DNA of 64,000 bases, from the NCBI RefSeq assembly GCF_000020525.1, contig NC_011026.1:62001-126000 (forward strand), in the 5' to 3' direction. The translations under genes were made by a program, and so were the position numbers. The stretch is from Chloroherpeton thalassium ATCC 35110. GTDB taxonomy: Bacteria > Bacteroidota > Chlorobiia > Chlorobiales > Chloroherpetonaceae. Under the pieces are notes generated by a model, which worked only from the letters and a program-made list of their open reading frames with translations, was not told where the DNA came from and did not search any database. This document shows positions 1-7,519 of this stretch, in pieces (position 1 is the first letter of the stretch; every line of letters begins with the position of its first letter).

Positions 1-2
1 AG

Positions 3-803
3 CATAAGATTCAGGCCGTGATGCACTTTGCCGCGTATGCTTATGTCGGCGAATCGGTACAAAATCCAGCAAAATATTACCGGAACAATGTTGCAAGCAC
101 GCTCAACTTGCTTGATGCGATGCTTGCGTATAAAGTAAAAAAGTTCATATTTTCATCCACTTGCGCCACTTACGGCGAACCAGATGAAATTCCAATTACC
201 GAAACTCACCCGCAAAGACCGATTAATCCCTATGGCCAATCCAAATTGATGGTTGAGAAAATTTTGGATGATTATGACCATGCCTATGATTTGCGCTCGG
301 TGCGGCTTCGCTATTTCAACGCGGCAGGCGCTGACCCAGACGGCGGCATCGGCGAAGACCACGACCCGGAAACCCATCTCATCCCATTGGTTTTAGACGC
401 CGCGCTGGAACGCCGCGCTCACATCTCCATGTTTGGAACAGATTACGACACGCCCGATGGCACTTGCGTTCGCGATTATATCCACGTGACCGATTTAGCC
501 GAAGCGCATGTGCTTGGCCTGAAATATCTTGAAAATGGTGGGAAAACAGATTTCTTCAACTTAGGCAATGGCAACGGTTTTTCGGTTAAAGAGGTCATTG
601 AAACCGCGCGAAAAATCACAGGAAAAGAGATTCCCGCAAAAATAGCCCCTCGCCGCCCAGGCGACCCGGCAAGCTTAGTTGGAAGTTCGGAAAAAATAAA
701 ATCAGCGTTAGGCTGGAAACCTCAATTTCCAGATTTGCCAGCCATCATCGAGACGGCATGGCAATGGCACAAAACCCGCTTTGGCCGGACTGCACAGACA
801 TAA
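3..803 (+). CDS. galE: UDP-glucose 4-epimerase, 5' truncated
   Basis: The frame is already open at base 3, so the true start lies upstream of the window and the N-terminal NAD-binding GxxGxxG loop is missing. The enzyme interconverts UDP-glucose and UDP-galactose using tightly bound NAD, feeding cell-surface polysaccharide synthesis in the cytoplasm. The visible part has the family signatures HFAAYAYVGES, the active-site region STCATYGEP, the YxxxK catalytic pair in YGQSK, and RYFNAAGADP, all typical of extended short-chain dehydrogenases of the GalE group. The C-terminus is complete. The next gene begins 34 bases downstream on the same strand but is functionally unrelated. Confidence 0.95.
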   Translation, partial: HKIQAVMHFAAYAYVGESVQNPAKYYRNNVASTLNLLDAMLAYKVKKFIFSSTCATYGEPDEIPITETHPQRPINPYGQSKLMVEKILDDYDHAYDLRSVRLRYFNAAGADPDGGIGEDHDPETHLIPLVLDAALERRAHISMFGTDYDTPDGTCVRDYIHVTDLAEAHVLGLKYLENGGKTDFFNLGNGNGFSVKEVIETARKITGKEIPAKIAPRRPGDPASLVGSSEKIKSALGWKPQFPDLPAIIETAWQWHKTRFGRTAQT

Positions 804-837
804 TTTTTTATAAGTTCAAAAATATCAGAAGTTAGTT

Positions 838-1272
838 ATGCAAATACCGGCGCGTAAACTTGAAATTGTTAAAGAACACGCGATTCAATCGTTTCCCGAA
901 GAATGTTGCGGGCTTTTGGCTGGAAAAGTTGAGTTAAGCCATGATGGGTTCTACGAAAACGTGATTTATGAGGTGGCGCCTTGCCGAAATGTTTTGACTT
1001 GGGACAGGCAATTTGGCTTTGAAATCTCCTGGCCTGAAATCTGCGAAGTGGAATCCGAAGCCAGAAGCATGGGCTACGAAATTCTCGGCTCGTATCATTC
1101 TCACACCAACGCTGAGGCCGTTCCATCAAATCACGACTACGAAAATTCGACACCTAACCACTCGATGTTGATTCTTTCGGTCAAAGGCAATCTTGTTCTT
1201 CAAACACGCTGCTGGACACGGCAAAATGGCAATTATTTTCATGAAGAAAGAATTCATGTCAGACGTTGGTAA
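838..1272 (+). CDS. JAMM/MPN+ metallopeptidase, Mec family (copy 1)
   Basis: A 144-residue single-domain JAMM zinc peptidase. The complete motif is visible: Glu22 in the PEECCG segment, then His87-x-His89, Ser97 and Asp100 in SYHSHTNAEAVPSNHD, the canonical HxH-x7-S-x2-D. Stand-alone bacterial JAMM proteins of this size include Mec (Mycobacterium), which cuts cysteine or a peptide from a sulfur-carrier protein. The cysteine synthase gene immediately downstream supports that role here. No sulfur carrier protein with a C-terminal GlyGly is encoded nearby, so the substrate is inferred only. It shares family and layout with the second JAMM gene at 2781-3209, making this a two-copy arrangement flanking the synthase. 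Confidence 0.9.
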   Translation: MQIPARKLEIVKEHAIQSFPEECCGLLAGKVELSHDGFYENVIYEVAPCRNVLTWDRQFGFEISWPEICEVESEARSMGYEILGSYHSHTNAEAVPSNHDYENSTPNHSMLILSVKGNLVLQTRCWTRQNGNYFHEERIHVRRW

Positions 1273-1366
1273 AGCTTTTCCAAACGAATTTTTCCTTGCG
1301 TTAGGCGGTTTATCTGAAAACTCCTCTTTAGGCAATGGGTCGTGGGACTCTAAATATAATAGGCGC

Positions 1367-2311
1367 ATGTTAGTTACTCATCAAGCTGTAGTTGAAAAGC
1401 ACATTTTTTCCCTGATCGGAAACACGCCACTCATTCGCATCAAAAAATTGGCACGCGAGTGGGGCATTAACGACAATGTGGAAGTTTATGGAAAAGCGGA
1501 ATGGATGAACCCGGGCGGCAGCGTTAAGGATCGCGCGGCACTGAATATCATTGAAACAGCTGAAGCTCGCGGCGATTTGACTCACGATAAAATTTTGCTT
1601 GATGCCACCAGCGGAAATACCGGCATTGCCTATGCCATGATTTGCGCCGTGAAGGGCTACCGTGTCACGCTTTGCCTTCCTGAATCTGCCTCAAAAGAGC
1701 GTAAAGAAATTTTGCAAGCTTATGGCGCAACGCTGGTCGAAACGCCGGCATCCGAGTCGAGCGATGGTGCGATTCTGAAAGCCATTGAGATGTACAAGAA
1801 CAACCCTGACCTTTATTATTATGCCGACCAATACAGCAACGATGCGAATTGGCAGGCGCATTACCACTCGACTGGCATTGAAATTTATGAACAGACTCAC
1901 GGGAAAATCACGCATTTCGTCACGGCAATTGGCACAAGCGGGACATTCGTGGGAACAACCCGCCGGTTGAAAACTTACAATCCTGATATAAAATGCATCG
2001 CCGCGCAGCCAGATGTAGCCGTTCATGGCATCGAAGGTATTAAGCATTTGGAATCGGCAATGGTGCCCAAAATTTATGACCCCGCTTTATCCGATCGCCT
2101 GCTTGAGATCTCAACGGAAACCGCCTATGAATATGCCCGAAAATTGGCACGAGTCGAAGGCTTATTGGTTGGCATTTCAGCAGCGGCCAACCTTTTTGCG
2201 ACGCTCACTATCGCCAAGGAAGTTTCCGACAGTGGCAAGAATGGCGTGATTGTGACCGTGCTTTGCGACAATGGCATGAAATATCTTTCCGAACCATTTT
2301 GGATACAATAA
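1367..2311 (+). CDS. Cysteine synthase, CysM/CysK family
   Basis: A 314-residue PLP-dependent beta-replacement enzyme that makes cysteine from an activated serine (O-acetyl- or O-phosphoserine) and a sulfur donor. The substrate loop is visible in NPGGSVKDRA with the PLP lysine at residue 54, the asparagine loop in TSGNTGIA, and the phosphate-binding AIGTSGT. The ATG at 1367 is chosen because SLIGNTPLIRI, the usual family N-terminus, follows it. The longer frame from 1193 overlaps the preceding JAMM gene in another frame and encodes no recognisable sequence. Being placed between two JAMM peptidases resembles the mec-cysO-cysM cluster of actinobacteria, so a protein-bound thiocarboxylate may be the sulfur donor. 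Free sulfide use cannot be excluded. Confidence 0.93.
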   Translation: MLVTHQAVVEKHIFSLIGNTPLIRIKKLAREWGINDNVEVYGKAEWMNPGGSVKDRAALNIIETAEARGDLTHDKILLDATSGNTGIAYAMICAVKGYRVTLCLPESASKERKEILQAYGATLVETPASESSDGAILKAIEMYKNNPDLYYYADQYSNDANWQAHYHSTGIEIYEQTHGKITHFVTAIGTSGTFVGTTRRLKTYNPDIKCIAAQPDVAVHGIEGIKHLESAMVPKIYDPALSDRLLEISTETAYEYARKLARVEGLLVGISAAANLFATLTIAKEVSDSGKNGVIVTVLCDNGMKYLSEPFWIQ

Positions 2312-2418
2312 TCTCGAATACTTTTCACTTAAATCTTTTCTTTATAGAAATGGGTTTTATGCCAGAACACTAACGGTTATTTTAAGGTTGAATGTAAAAC
2401 CAGAAAAAAGCGCATAAC

Positions 2419-2784
2419 ATGAGAGTCAACATCAAAATCACGTCTCCAAAAGAATTTCACTTTAAAAATGGAGCGCCGGAAGTTGATGCAACCGTTATCA
2501 AAACAACGGAGTTGATGAGCCAGAAGGCGGGCAGTCTCGCACATGCGATCCTGACAGAAATTTCTCCTGCCTTAGCGCTTAGAACCGTTAGTGGCAATTT
2601 GCTGTTGCTTCTACCTGAAACCAACCAAGGCATGAACCAAATGATTAAAGGCCATGCCATTTGGGCAAAAGTATTTCTGATTCCGTTTGGCACAAAAGAA
2701 GGCGCTGGCTTTTATGAAGATGAAAAGTTGACCTTACTTGGCCGCGCGATGGTGGCCGTTGTTAAAAGCAAAGAACTTTTATGA
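2419..2784 (+). CDS. Unknown protein of the cysteine/JAMM cluster
   Basis: A 121-residue protein I do not recognise. It has no signal peptide, cysteine or obvious catalytic motif. The middle contains alternating hydrophobic stretches (SPALALRT, GNLLLLLPE, HAIWAKVFLIPFG) that suggest a compact alpha/beta domain. It ends in KELL, not GlyGly, so it is not a classical ThiS/MoaD/CysO sulfur carrier. Its stop codon overlaps the start of the downstream JAMM gene (ATGA), which implies translational coupling and a shared task with that peptidase. A partner or adaptor of the JAMM peptidase is a guess from position only. Confidence 0.75.
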   Translation: MRVNIKITSPKEFHFKNGAPEVDATVIKTTELMSQKAGSLAHAILTEISPALALRTVSGNLLLLLPETNQGMNQMIKGHAIWAKVFLIPFGTKEGAGFYEDEKLTLLGRAMVAVVKSKELL

Positions 2785-3209
2785 TTATCAAAGAAAACCT
2801 ACATACACTGCTGCTTGGCCAAGCTGAAACGGCTTATCCCGAAGAAACTGGCGGATTGCTACTTGGAAAAATTGTGGATGGCGCGCTTATCGTTGAAATG
2901 GTTTTGCCGCTGATTAACATCAGAGAAGAGTCGCGGCACAACCGCATTGAGCTCGATCCAATGGACTATGCCAAAGCGGAGCGAACTGCCATGAAGCACG
3001 GACTTGGCGTTTGGGGTTTTTACCACACCCATCCTGACGCGGACGCGATTCCGTCTGAATATGATCGACAACATTTTCCTTTCACGGAATGGTGGTATCC
3101 TATTTTGAGCGTTCGTAAGGGCATTTTTTCGGAAATGAAATGCTGGCAGCTAACCGACTCGCGAAAAGATTTCACGGAATGTATTATCAAAATCGTCACT
3201 GATTCTTAA
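2781..3209 (+). CDS. JAMM/MPN+ metallopeptidase, Mec family (copy 2)
   Basis: A 142-residue JAMM peptidase with all zinc and catalytic residues: Glu22 in PEETGG, His82-x-His84, Ser92 and Asp95 in FYHTHPDADAIPSEYD. It differs from copy 1 in replacing the cysteine of the N-terminal PxExCG motif by glycine and in the loop after the motif, so the two are diverged paralogues rather than a recent duplication. The start overlaps the stop of the preceding unknown gene by four bases. The likely role is isopeptidase or C-terminal peptidase action on a small sulfur-carrier or ubiquitin-like protein, by family knowledge. The actual substrate is not identifiable here. Confidence 0.9.
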   Translation: MIIKENLHTLLLGQAETAYPEETGGLLLGKIVDGALIVEMVLPLINIREESRHNRIELDPMDYAKAERTAMKHGLGVWGFYHTHPDADAIPSEYDRQHFPFTEWWYPILSVRKGIFSEMKCWQLTDSRKDFTECIIKIVTDS

Positions 3210-3252
3210 ACACGCACGTGCCAAATTTGCGAAACGCCCTCATATATCCAAT

Positions 3253-3351
3253 TCAGAAAGTTAAAATTTCATTGAAATCAAAATTCGGCTTTTCGCCGCC
3301 AAAAGCCTTCGCATAATCTTCCGCTTTGTTAAAAATATCATCGGAATTCAT
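3253..3351 (-). CDS. Possible 32-residue acidic small protein
   Basis: A short ATG-to-TGA frame in the gap between the JAMM gene and the NifX-like gene, read on the minus strand. The translation starts MNSDDIFNKAEDYAKAFGG and ends FNEILTF. It is rich in Asp, Glu, Lys and aromatic residues with a plausible amphipathic helix, more protein-like than random sequence in this AT-rich gap. No Shine-Dalgarno sequence is visible upstream, which is not decisive in this lineage. It could also be the remnant of a longer gene, because the same frame stays open for at least 27 bases upstream of the ATG. Confidence 0.3.
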   Translation of the reverse strand: MNSDDIFNKAEDYAKAFGGEKPNFDFNEILTF

Positions 3352-3425
3352 GCAAATGAAGGACGAAATATGCGTATATTTTAACATTAAATGCGGATCT
3401 TTTGCAAATATAAAACTCAAATATT

Positions 3426-3959
3426 ATGCTAATAGCAGTAGCAAGCCAAAATCGCAAAGAAATTACTGGCCACACCGGACGCTGCCATCGTTTTTGGATT
3501 TATGAAATGGTGGATGGAAAAATTCAGCAAAAAGAATTTTTAGAGTTGTCAAAAGAACAGTCGTTTCACTATGCGTCTGTTCATGAAGCGCATGAATTGG
3601 ATCGCGTTGATGTGCTCATCTGTGGTGGCTTGGGACAAGGATTGGTTCAAAAGCTCGCACGGAAAAACATTACCGTTATTTCCACAATGGAAAAAGACAT
3701 TGAGAAAGCAATAGCGGATTATTTATCCGGCTCGTTATCGCAGCTTTCACCAGAGGAACACGATCATGATGACGATCATGATCATGACCATCATCACGAC
3801 TCGAATGAAACCACCTTTGTGCAATTAAGCGCCGGCCTGAACGCATTTGATGCCGATGGAAATGCGCCAGACAAAGAGGGAAACTGTCATCATCAGTCTG
3901 GTTGCAACCATGATGATCATCACGGCGAGAAGTCTCATGGCGGAAGTTGCCACCACTAA
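3426..3959 (+). CDS. NifX/NifB-type dinitrogenase cofactor-binding domain protein with His-rich tail
   Basis: A 177-residue protein. Residues 1-105 form a dinitrogenase iron-molybdenum cofactor-type domain: MLIAVAS start, GHTGRCHRF, and DVLICGGLGQGL, the usual gly-rich loop. This family binds FeMo-cofactor precursors or other Fe-S/metal clusters. The C-terminal third is extremely rich in His and Asp (EHDHDDDHDHDHHHD near residue 110, then HHQSGCNHDDHHGEKSHGGSCHH at the end, described here as two metal-binding blocks). Those look like nickel, zinc or iron sequestering tails. No nif genes are visible nearby, so a general metal-cluster chaperone role is as likely as nitrogenase maturation. A bidirectional terminator follows. 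Confidence 0.88.
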   Translation: MLIAVASQNRKEITGHTGRCHRFWIYEMVDGKIQQKEFLELSKEQSFHYASVHEAHELDRVDVLICGGLGQGLVQKLARKNITVISTMEKDIEKAIADYLSGSLSQLSPEEHDHDDDHDHDHHHDSNETTFVQLSAGLNAFDADGNAPDKEGNCHHQSGCNHDDHHGEKSHGGSCHH

Positions 3960-3979
3960 TTGGGTTTTTCTTGAAAAGA

Positions 3980-4014
3980 AAAAGGCTACCAGAATATTTT
4001 TGGCAGCCTTTTTT
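3980..4014. terminator. Bidirectional terminator between NifX-like gene and recA
   Basis: A 10-bp stem (3982-3991 with 4001-4010, one mismatch that becomes a G-U pair on the minus strand) with a 9-base loop. It is followed by a T-run in both directions. It sits between the convergent NifX-like gene and recA. Confidence 0.8.
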
Positions 4015-4016
4015 CG

Positions 4017-5090
4017 TTAGCTATCGGATGAAGAATCATCATCGGAAGAGCCTTCCAGCTTCAATCCAACCATTTGCTCTTTAACTTGCGCATAAATTTT
4101 ATTGAAAAGCGCCTCATCCGCTTTAAGTAACGTTTTCACGGTTTCGCGACCTTGCCCCAACTTGTCGTTTTCGTAGCTAAACCACGCGCCTGCTTTTTTC
4201 ACGATTCCCAATTCGACAGCAAGATCAATCAATTCGCCGATTCGCGAAACGCCTTCACCATAAATAATATCAAATTCTACGGTTTTGAACGGCGGCGCAA
4301 CTTTATTCTTTACAACCTTCACTTTGGTGCGATTGCCAACGATTTCCGTTCCGTCCTTAATTTGCGCGATTTTTCGAATATCGAGTCGAACTGAGGCATA
4401 AAACTTGAGCGCTTTTCCGCCAGTTGTGGTTTCTGGCGAACCGTACATCACGCCGATTTTGTCGCGCAATTGGTTGATGAAAATCGCGACACAGTTTGAT
4501 TTTGAAATTGCGCCGGTGAGTTTTCTAAGTGCTTGGCTCATTAACCGTGCTTGCAATCCCATTTGGCTGTCGCCCATCTCGCCTTCGAGTTCGGCTTGCG
4601 GAACGAGCGCCGCAACCGAGTCGACGACAATGATGTCGACCGCTCCACTGCGGACGAGTGTTTCAGTAATGGAAAGCGCCTGCTCACCCGATTCCGGCTG
4701 ACTAATCAAAAGCGATTTGATATCAATCCCGAGCTTTCGTGCATAAGATTGATCAAAGGCGTGCTCCGCATCGACAAACGCAGCAATGCCACCCGCTTTT
4801 TGAGCTTCAGCAATCGCATGAAGTGCCAAAGTCGTTTTACCGGACGATTCAGGACCATAAATTTCAACAATTCGCCCTTTCGGCAAACCGCCAACGCCGA
4901 GCGCATAATCCAGCGAAATTGATCCGGTTGAAACCACCGGAACTTGCACGACGGCATCATCACCGAGTCTCATGATTGCCCCTTTGCCAAATTGCTTTTC
5001 CAGCGATTCAACAGCGAGGTTCAGTTGCTTGAGTTTTTCGTCTTTTACTTTTTGCTCTTGCTCTTGGGATGATGCTTTTTCTTTTGCCAT
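4017..5090 (-). CDS. recA: Recombinase RecA
   Basis: A 357-residue RecA, the ATP-dependent strand-exchange protein of homologous recombination and co-protease of the SOS response. Walker A is GPESSGKTT at residues 79-87, the Walker B region is [12 protein letters not shown], and the L2/[20 protein letters not shown] segment is intact. The C-terminus is acidic and Ser-rich ([10 protein letters not shown]), as in many RecA proteins. It is a single-gene unit on the minus strand, ending in the shared hairpin at 3980-4014. I see no convincing LexA-type operator in the roughly 90 bases upstream. Confidence 0.98.
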   Translation of the reverse strand: MAKEKASSQEQEQKVKDEKLKQLNLAVESLEKQFGKGAIMRLGDDAVVQVPVVSTGSISLDYALGVGGLPKGRIVEIYGPESSGKTTLALHAIAEAQKAGGIAAFVDAEHAFDQSYARKLGIDIKSLLISQPESGEQALSITETLVRSGAVDIIVVDSVAALVPQAELEGEMGDSQMGLQARLMSQALRKLTGAISKSNCVAIFINQLRDKIGVMYGSPETTTGGKALKFYASVRLDIRKIAQIKDGTEIVGNRTKVKVVKNKVAPPFKTVEFDIIYGEGVSRIGELIDLAVELGIVKKAGAWFSYENDKLGQGRETVKTLLKADEALFNKIYAQVKEQMVGLKLEGSSDDDSSSDS

Positions 5091-5180
5091 TTACGTTAAA
5101 AAGTGTAAAGTTATCGTCTGTTATAGTCTCCATCGATGGTGATATATGTAATTCCGTGAAATGGATTTTCAAAACCGCTA

Positions 5181-5783
5181 TCAACGAAATCGCTTAATGA
5201 TGCATCCGCGTGGCTTCACGTTGTCGGGTGAAATGTGCTTGCCATTTAAGAGCTGCTCAATTGCATCGTGCAAGTATGGCTCCGTCACCCGCTCCTCGCG
5301 CTGGTTATCATCAATTGGGCCATGATATTGAACAATGAGATTTTTATCGATCAAAAACGCTTCTGGCGTAACCGAAGCGCCATACATATCGGCCACTTTA
5401 TTTTCCTCGTCTTTCAAAACAGGGAAGTTTAAGGATTTTGCTTTGGCGTGTGTATAAACTTCTTCAAACGACTCCGTCTGATTGGAATTGATGCCGATAA
5501 AATCAAGGTTATTCTCTTTTGCGTATTTGGCTAACTTGATTAACCGAAAATTATAGGCGTTGGAAACGGGGCATTCAGTTGAGAGAAATACAATGACAAA
5601 GCCAACTTTTCCTTTTCTTTTGCTTAATCGGTATGACTCCCCATCATGATCAGGAATCGAAAAATCAGGCGCTTTGTCACCTGGCTGCAACGATATTTGT
5701 GCAGCCGCTGCTAAAGAAACGAACGAAAAAATAACTAAAAGAATAACAGGGAATATCCATTTTTGAAGCACTTGTCTATTCAT
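5181..5783 (-). CDS. Secreted redoxin, AhpC/TSA-type thioredoxin-fold protein
   Basis: A 200-residue protein with an N-terminal signal peptide or anchor (WIFPVILLVIFSFVSLAAAAQ) and a thioredoxin-fold redoxin domain starting at the GDKAPDFSIPDHDG segment. The active-site region is STECPVSNAYNF. It has a single cysteine followed by PVS rather than CxxC, as in a known group of peroxiredoxin-like extracytoplasmic proteins, and a second cysteine lies near the C-terminus (PRGCII). The ATG at 5783 is preferred over the GTG at 5789. It is the last gene of a minus-strand group after the epimerase (21-base gap) and the biotin carrier. An envelope thiol-peroxidase or redox role is inferred. Confidence 0.85.
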   Translation of the reverse strand: MNRQVLQKWIFPVILLVIFSFVSLAAAAQISLQPGDKAPDFSIPDHDGESYRLSKRKGKVGFVIVFLSTECPVSNAYNFRLIKLAKYAKENNLDFIGINSNQTESFEEVYTHAKAKSLNFPVLKDEENKVADMYGASVTPEAFLIDKNLIVQYHGPIDDNQREERVTEPYLHDAIEQLLNGKHISPDNVKPRGCIIKRFR

Positions 5784-5804
5784 GGGCACCCGAAGGTTTA
5801 TGGT

Positions 5805-6830
5805 TCATGCTTTGTGAAGAAACGGCTTGGTAGCTTGACTTGCTCTCAGCAAATCTAACACCGTTTCGACAAAAGGCCGATATTTAAGCCCTAACGCCTG
5901 CTTGGATTTTGAGTTATCAAAATATAGCGCTAATTCGGCTAATCTTACGCCATCAAATGTGACTGTTGATGTGCGCCGCATCACACTGGCCATCACCTCA
6001 GTGCCCATGCCAAGCACTCGCCCAAACCACTTATTGAGCGGCTCGGCTGTTCGGCTTCTACTTCCTGGAACGCGCGTTGTGAGATCAAAAAGCGCTTTGT
6101 AGGTTAAATTTTCTGAGACAATGTTGTAGCGCTCGCCGTTTTCGCCTCGTTCCCATGCCAGCAAATGCGCGGTTACCACGTCGGAAATATCCACAAAACC
6201 AACGCCACCAGTCGGATAAAACGGAATTAGGCCTTTATAAATATCCTCAATAAAACTGGATGCACTGTTTACGGGATACAAACTACCAGGATACGAGCCC
6301 ATCACCGCGCCCGGATTAACCATCACCGTGTGCAACCCTTCAAATGTTCCGCGAAGCACTTCCAACTCAGAAAGATACTTCGCCGCCATGTAGCCATAAC
6401 GATGTTGCCAAGGCTCAAATGCCTGACTTTCAGGGTTTAACGCGCCACTTTCGATCACGCCGACCGCAGCCACCGAGCTGGTATGAATCAATTTTTTGAC
6501 TTGATTTCGCAAACACGCATCAACCAAATGACGCGTTCCCAGCACATTGATTTTATATAATTTACGCCGATCCCGCTGCTGATAAGAAACCAACGCCGCC
6601 GTGTGAAAAACCACGTCCACGTTTTTTGTGGCTTCCCATAATGACAACGGAACGGTGACATCCCCATCAATGAATTCAACGGGCACTCCCTTTAAAACAT
6701 GGCGCGGGGAATTTTTCCGGACAAGCGCTTTGATCTGAACCTGCTTGCCGTACTTTCGGTGAATCGCTAACACCAAGGCCGAGCCGATATATCCTGTCGC
6801 GCCTGTAACTAAAATTTTTATATCAGGCAC
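5805..6830 (-). CDS. NAD(P)-dependent epimerase/reductase (extended SDR)
   Basis: A 341-residue extended short-chain dehydrogenase of the dihydroflavonol-4-reductase/HpnA-like group. The N-terminus carries the Rossmann loop VTGATGYIGSAL, then HTAALVSY, the serine segment HTSSVAAVG, and the catalytic YxxxK in YGYMAAKYLSE. The start is GTG at 6830, whose first base is also the last base of the stop codon of the upstream biotin carrier gene, so the two are translationally coupled. Substrate cannot be told from sequence. Sugar-nucleotide, sterol/hopanoid-like or aldehyde reduction are all possible in this family. Confidence 0.85.
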   Translation of the reverse strand: MPDIKILVTGATGYIGSALVLAIHRKYGKQVQIKALVRKNSPRHVLKGVPVEFIDGDVTVPLSLWEATKNVDVVFHTAALVSYQQRDRRKLYKINVLGTRHLVDACLRNQVKKLIHTSSVAAVGVIESGALNPESQAFEPWQHRYGYMAAKYLSELEVLRGTFEGLHTVMVNPGAVMGSYPGSLYPVNSASSFIEDIYKGLIPFYPTGGVGFVDISDVVTAHLLAWERGENGERYNIVSENLTYKALFDLTTRVPGSRSRTAEPLNKWFGRVLGMGTEVMASVMRRTSTVTFDGVRLAELALYFDNSKSKQALGLKYRPFVETVLDLLRASQATKPFLHKA

Positions 6831-7339
6831 TACGCTATTTTTAACAAAAGTTGATTTTTCTCAACGGGCTGACGCTCTGAGACCAAAATTTCCGTCACTG
6901 TTCCCGAAACGGCTGACTTAATTTCATTCTGCATTTTCATCGCTTCTAAAACCAAAAGCCCTTGACCTTTTTCGACCGGATCGCCAACCGACACATGAAG
7001 TTTTACAACCAAGCCAGGCATCGGCGATTTTAAATCACCCGACGCTTTTTTGTTCTCAATCTTAATGCCAAGCCGCTCAATTAAGAGTTGTGTCTCATCT
7101 ACGAGTGTCACTTCCGTTTCATTTCCTTCAAACTTAACGGTGAATGTTCCTTCCGATTGCAGCAAGCGAATAGTAAAAACTTGATTTTCATACACGACCT
7201 TATGCAAGTCGCCACCAAGAGGCATCATTCGAACCGTTTTTTCTTCACCGTCTATCTTGAGCGACACCTCTTCTTGGGCTGCGTTTTCAAGCTCAATATC
7301 ATATTTGGCCGCTTGGCCAACCATTGCTTTATATTTCAT
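6830..7339 (-). CDS. Biotin carboxyl carrier protein
   Basis: A 169-residue protein whose last 75 residues form a biotinyl/lipoyl domain with the biotin-accepting lysine in EAMKMQNEI, preceded by SPMPGLVVK. This is the canonical hammerhead of acyl-CoA carboxylase and decarboxylase carrier subunits. The N-terminal about 90 residues resemble the linker domain of propionyl-CoA or methylmalonyl-type carriers. No biotin carboxylase or carboxyltransferase gene is adjacent, so the partner enzyme must be encoded elsewhere. It heads a three-gene minus-strand group with the epimerase (overlapping by one base) and the redoxin. The upstream gap contains a dispersed repeat at 7395-7468. Confidence 0.92.
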   Translation of the reverse strand: MKYKAMVGQAAKYDIELENAAQEEVSLKIDGEEKTVRMMPLGGDLHKVVYENQVFTIRLLQSEGTFTVKFEGNETEVTLVDETQLLIERLGIKIENKKASGDLKSPMPGLVVKLHVSVGDPVEKGQGLLVLEAMKMQNEIKSAVSGTVTEILVSERQPVEKNQLLLKIA

Positions 7340-7394
7340 GCTAAATGAAATTTTTTTTCCTGATAAACATAGGCGTTAAATAAACCGTGCTTTT

Positions 7395-7468
7395 GTTATG
7401 CTAAACGAAGCAAAGCGCCCAGTCTGCGGGCAAAAGTGGATTCTTCGCTAAGAAGCTCAGAATGACAT
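7395..7468. repeat. Dispersed REP-like element (TGTCATTCTGAG type)
   Basis: Read on the minus strand this begins ATGTCATTCTGAGCTTCTT, continues GCGAAGAATCC, and ends GCTTCGTTTAGCATAAC. Elements with a TGTCATTCTGAG...GAAGAATCT end are common non-coding repeats in several bacterial phyla. The outer ends are only partly complementary. It fills the gap between the biotin carrier gene and hscB. Confidence 0.6.
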
Positions 7469-7519
7469 AGTAAATAATTGATTTTGAAAAGCCATCATGA
7501 TAAATAAGTCCAAAATAGC

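Noticed and set aside
1193-1366. N-terminal extension of the cysteine synthase
   Set aside because: It overlaps the JAMM gene in another frame and has no conserved residues; the ATG at 1367 fits the family start.
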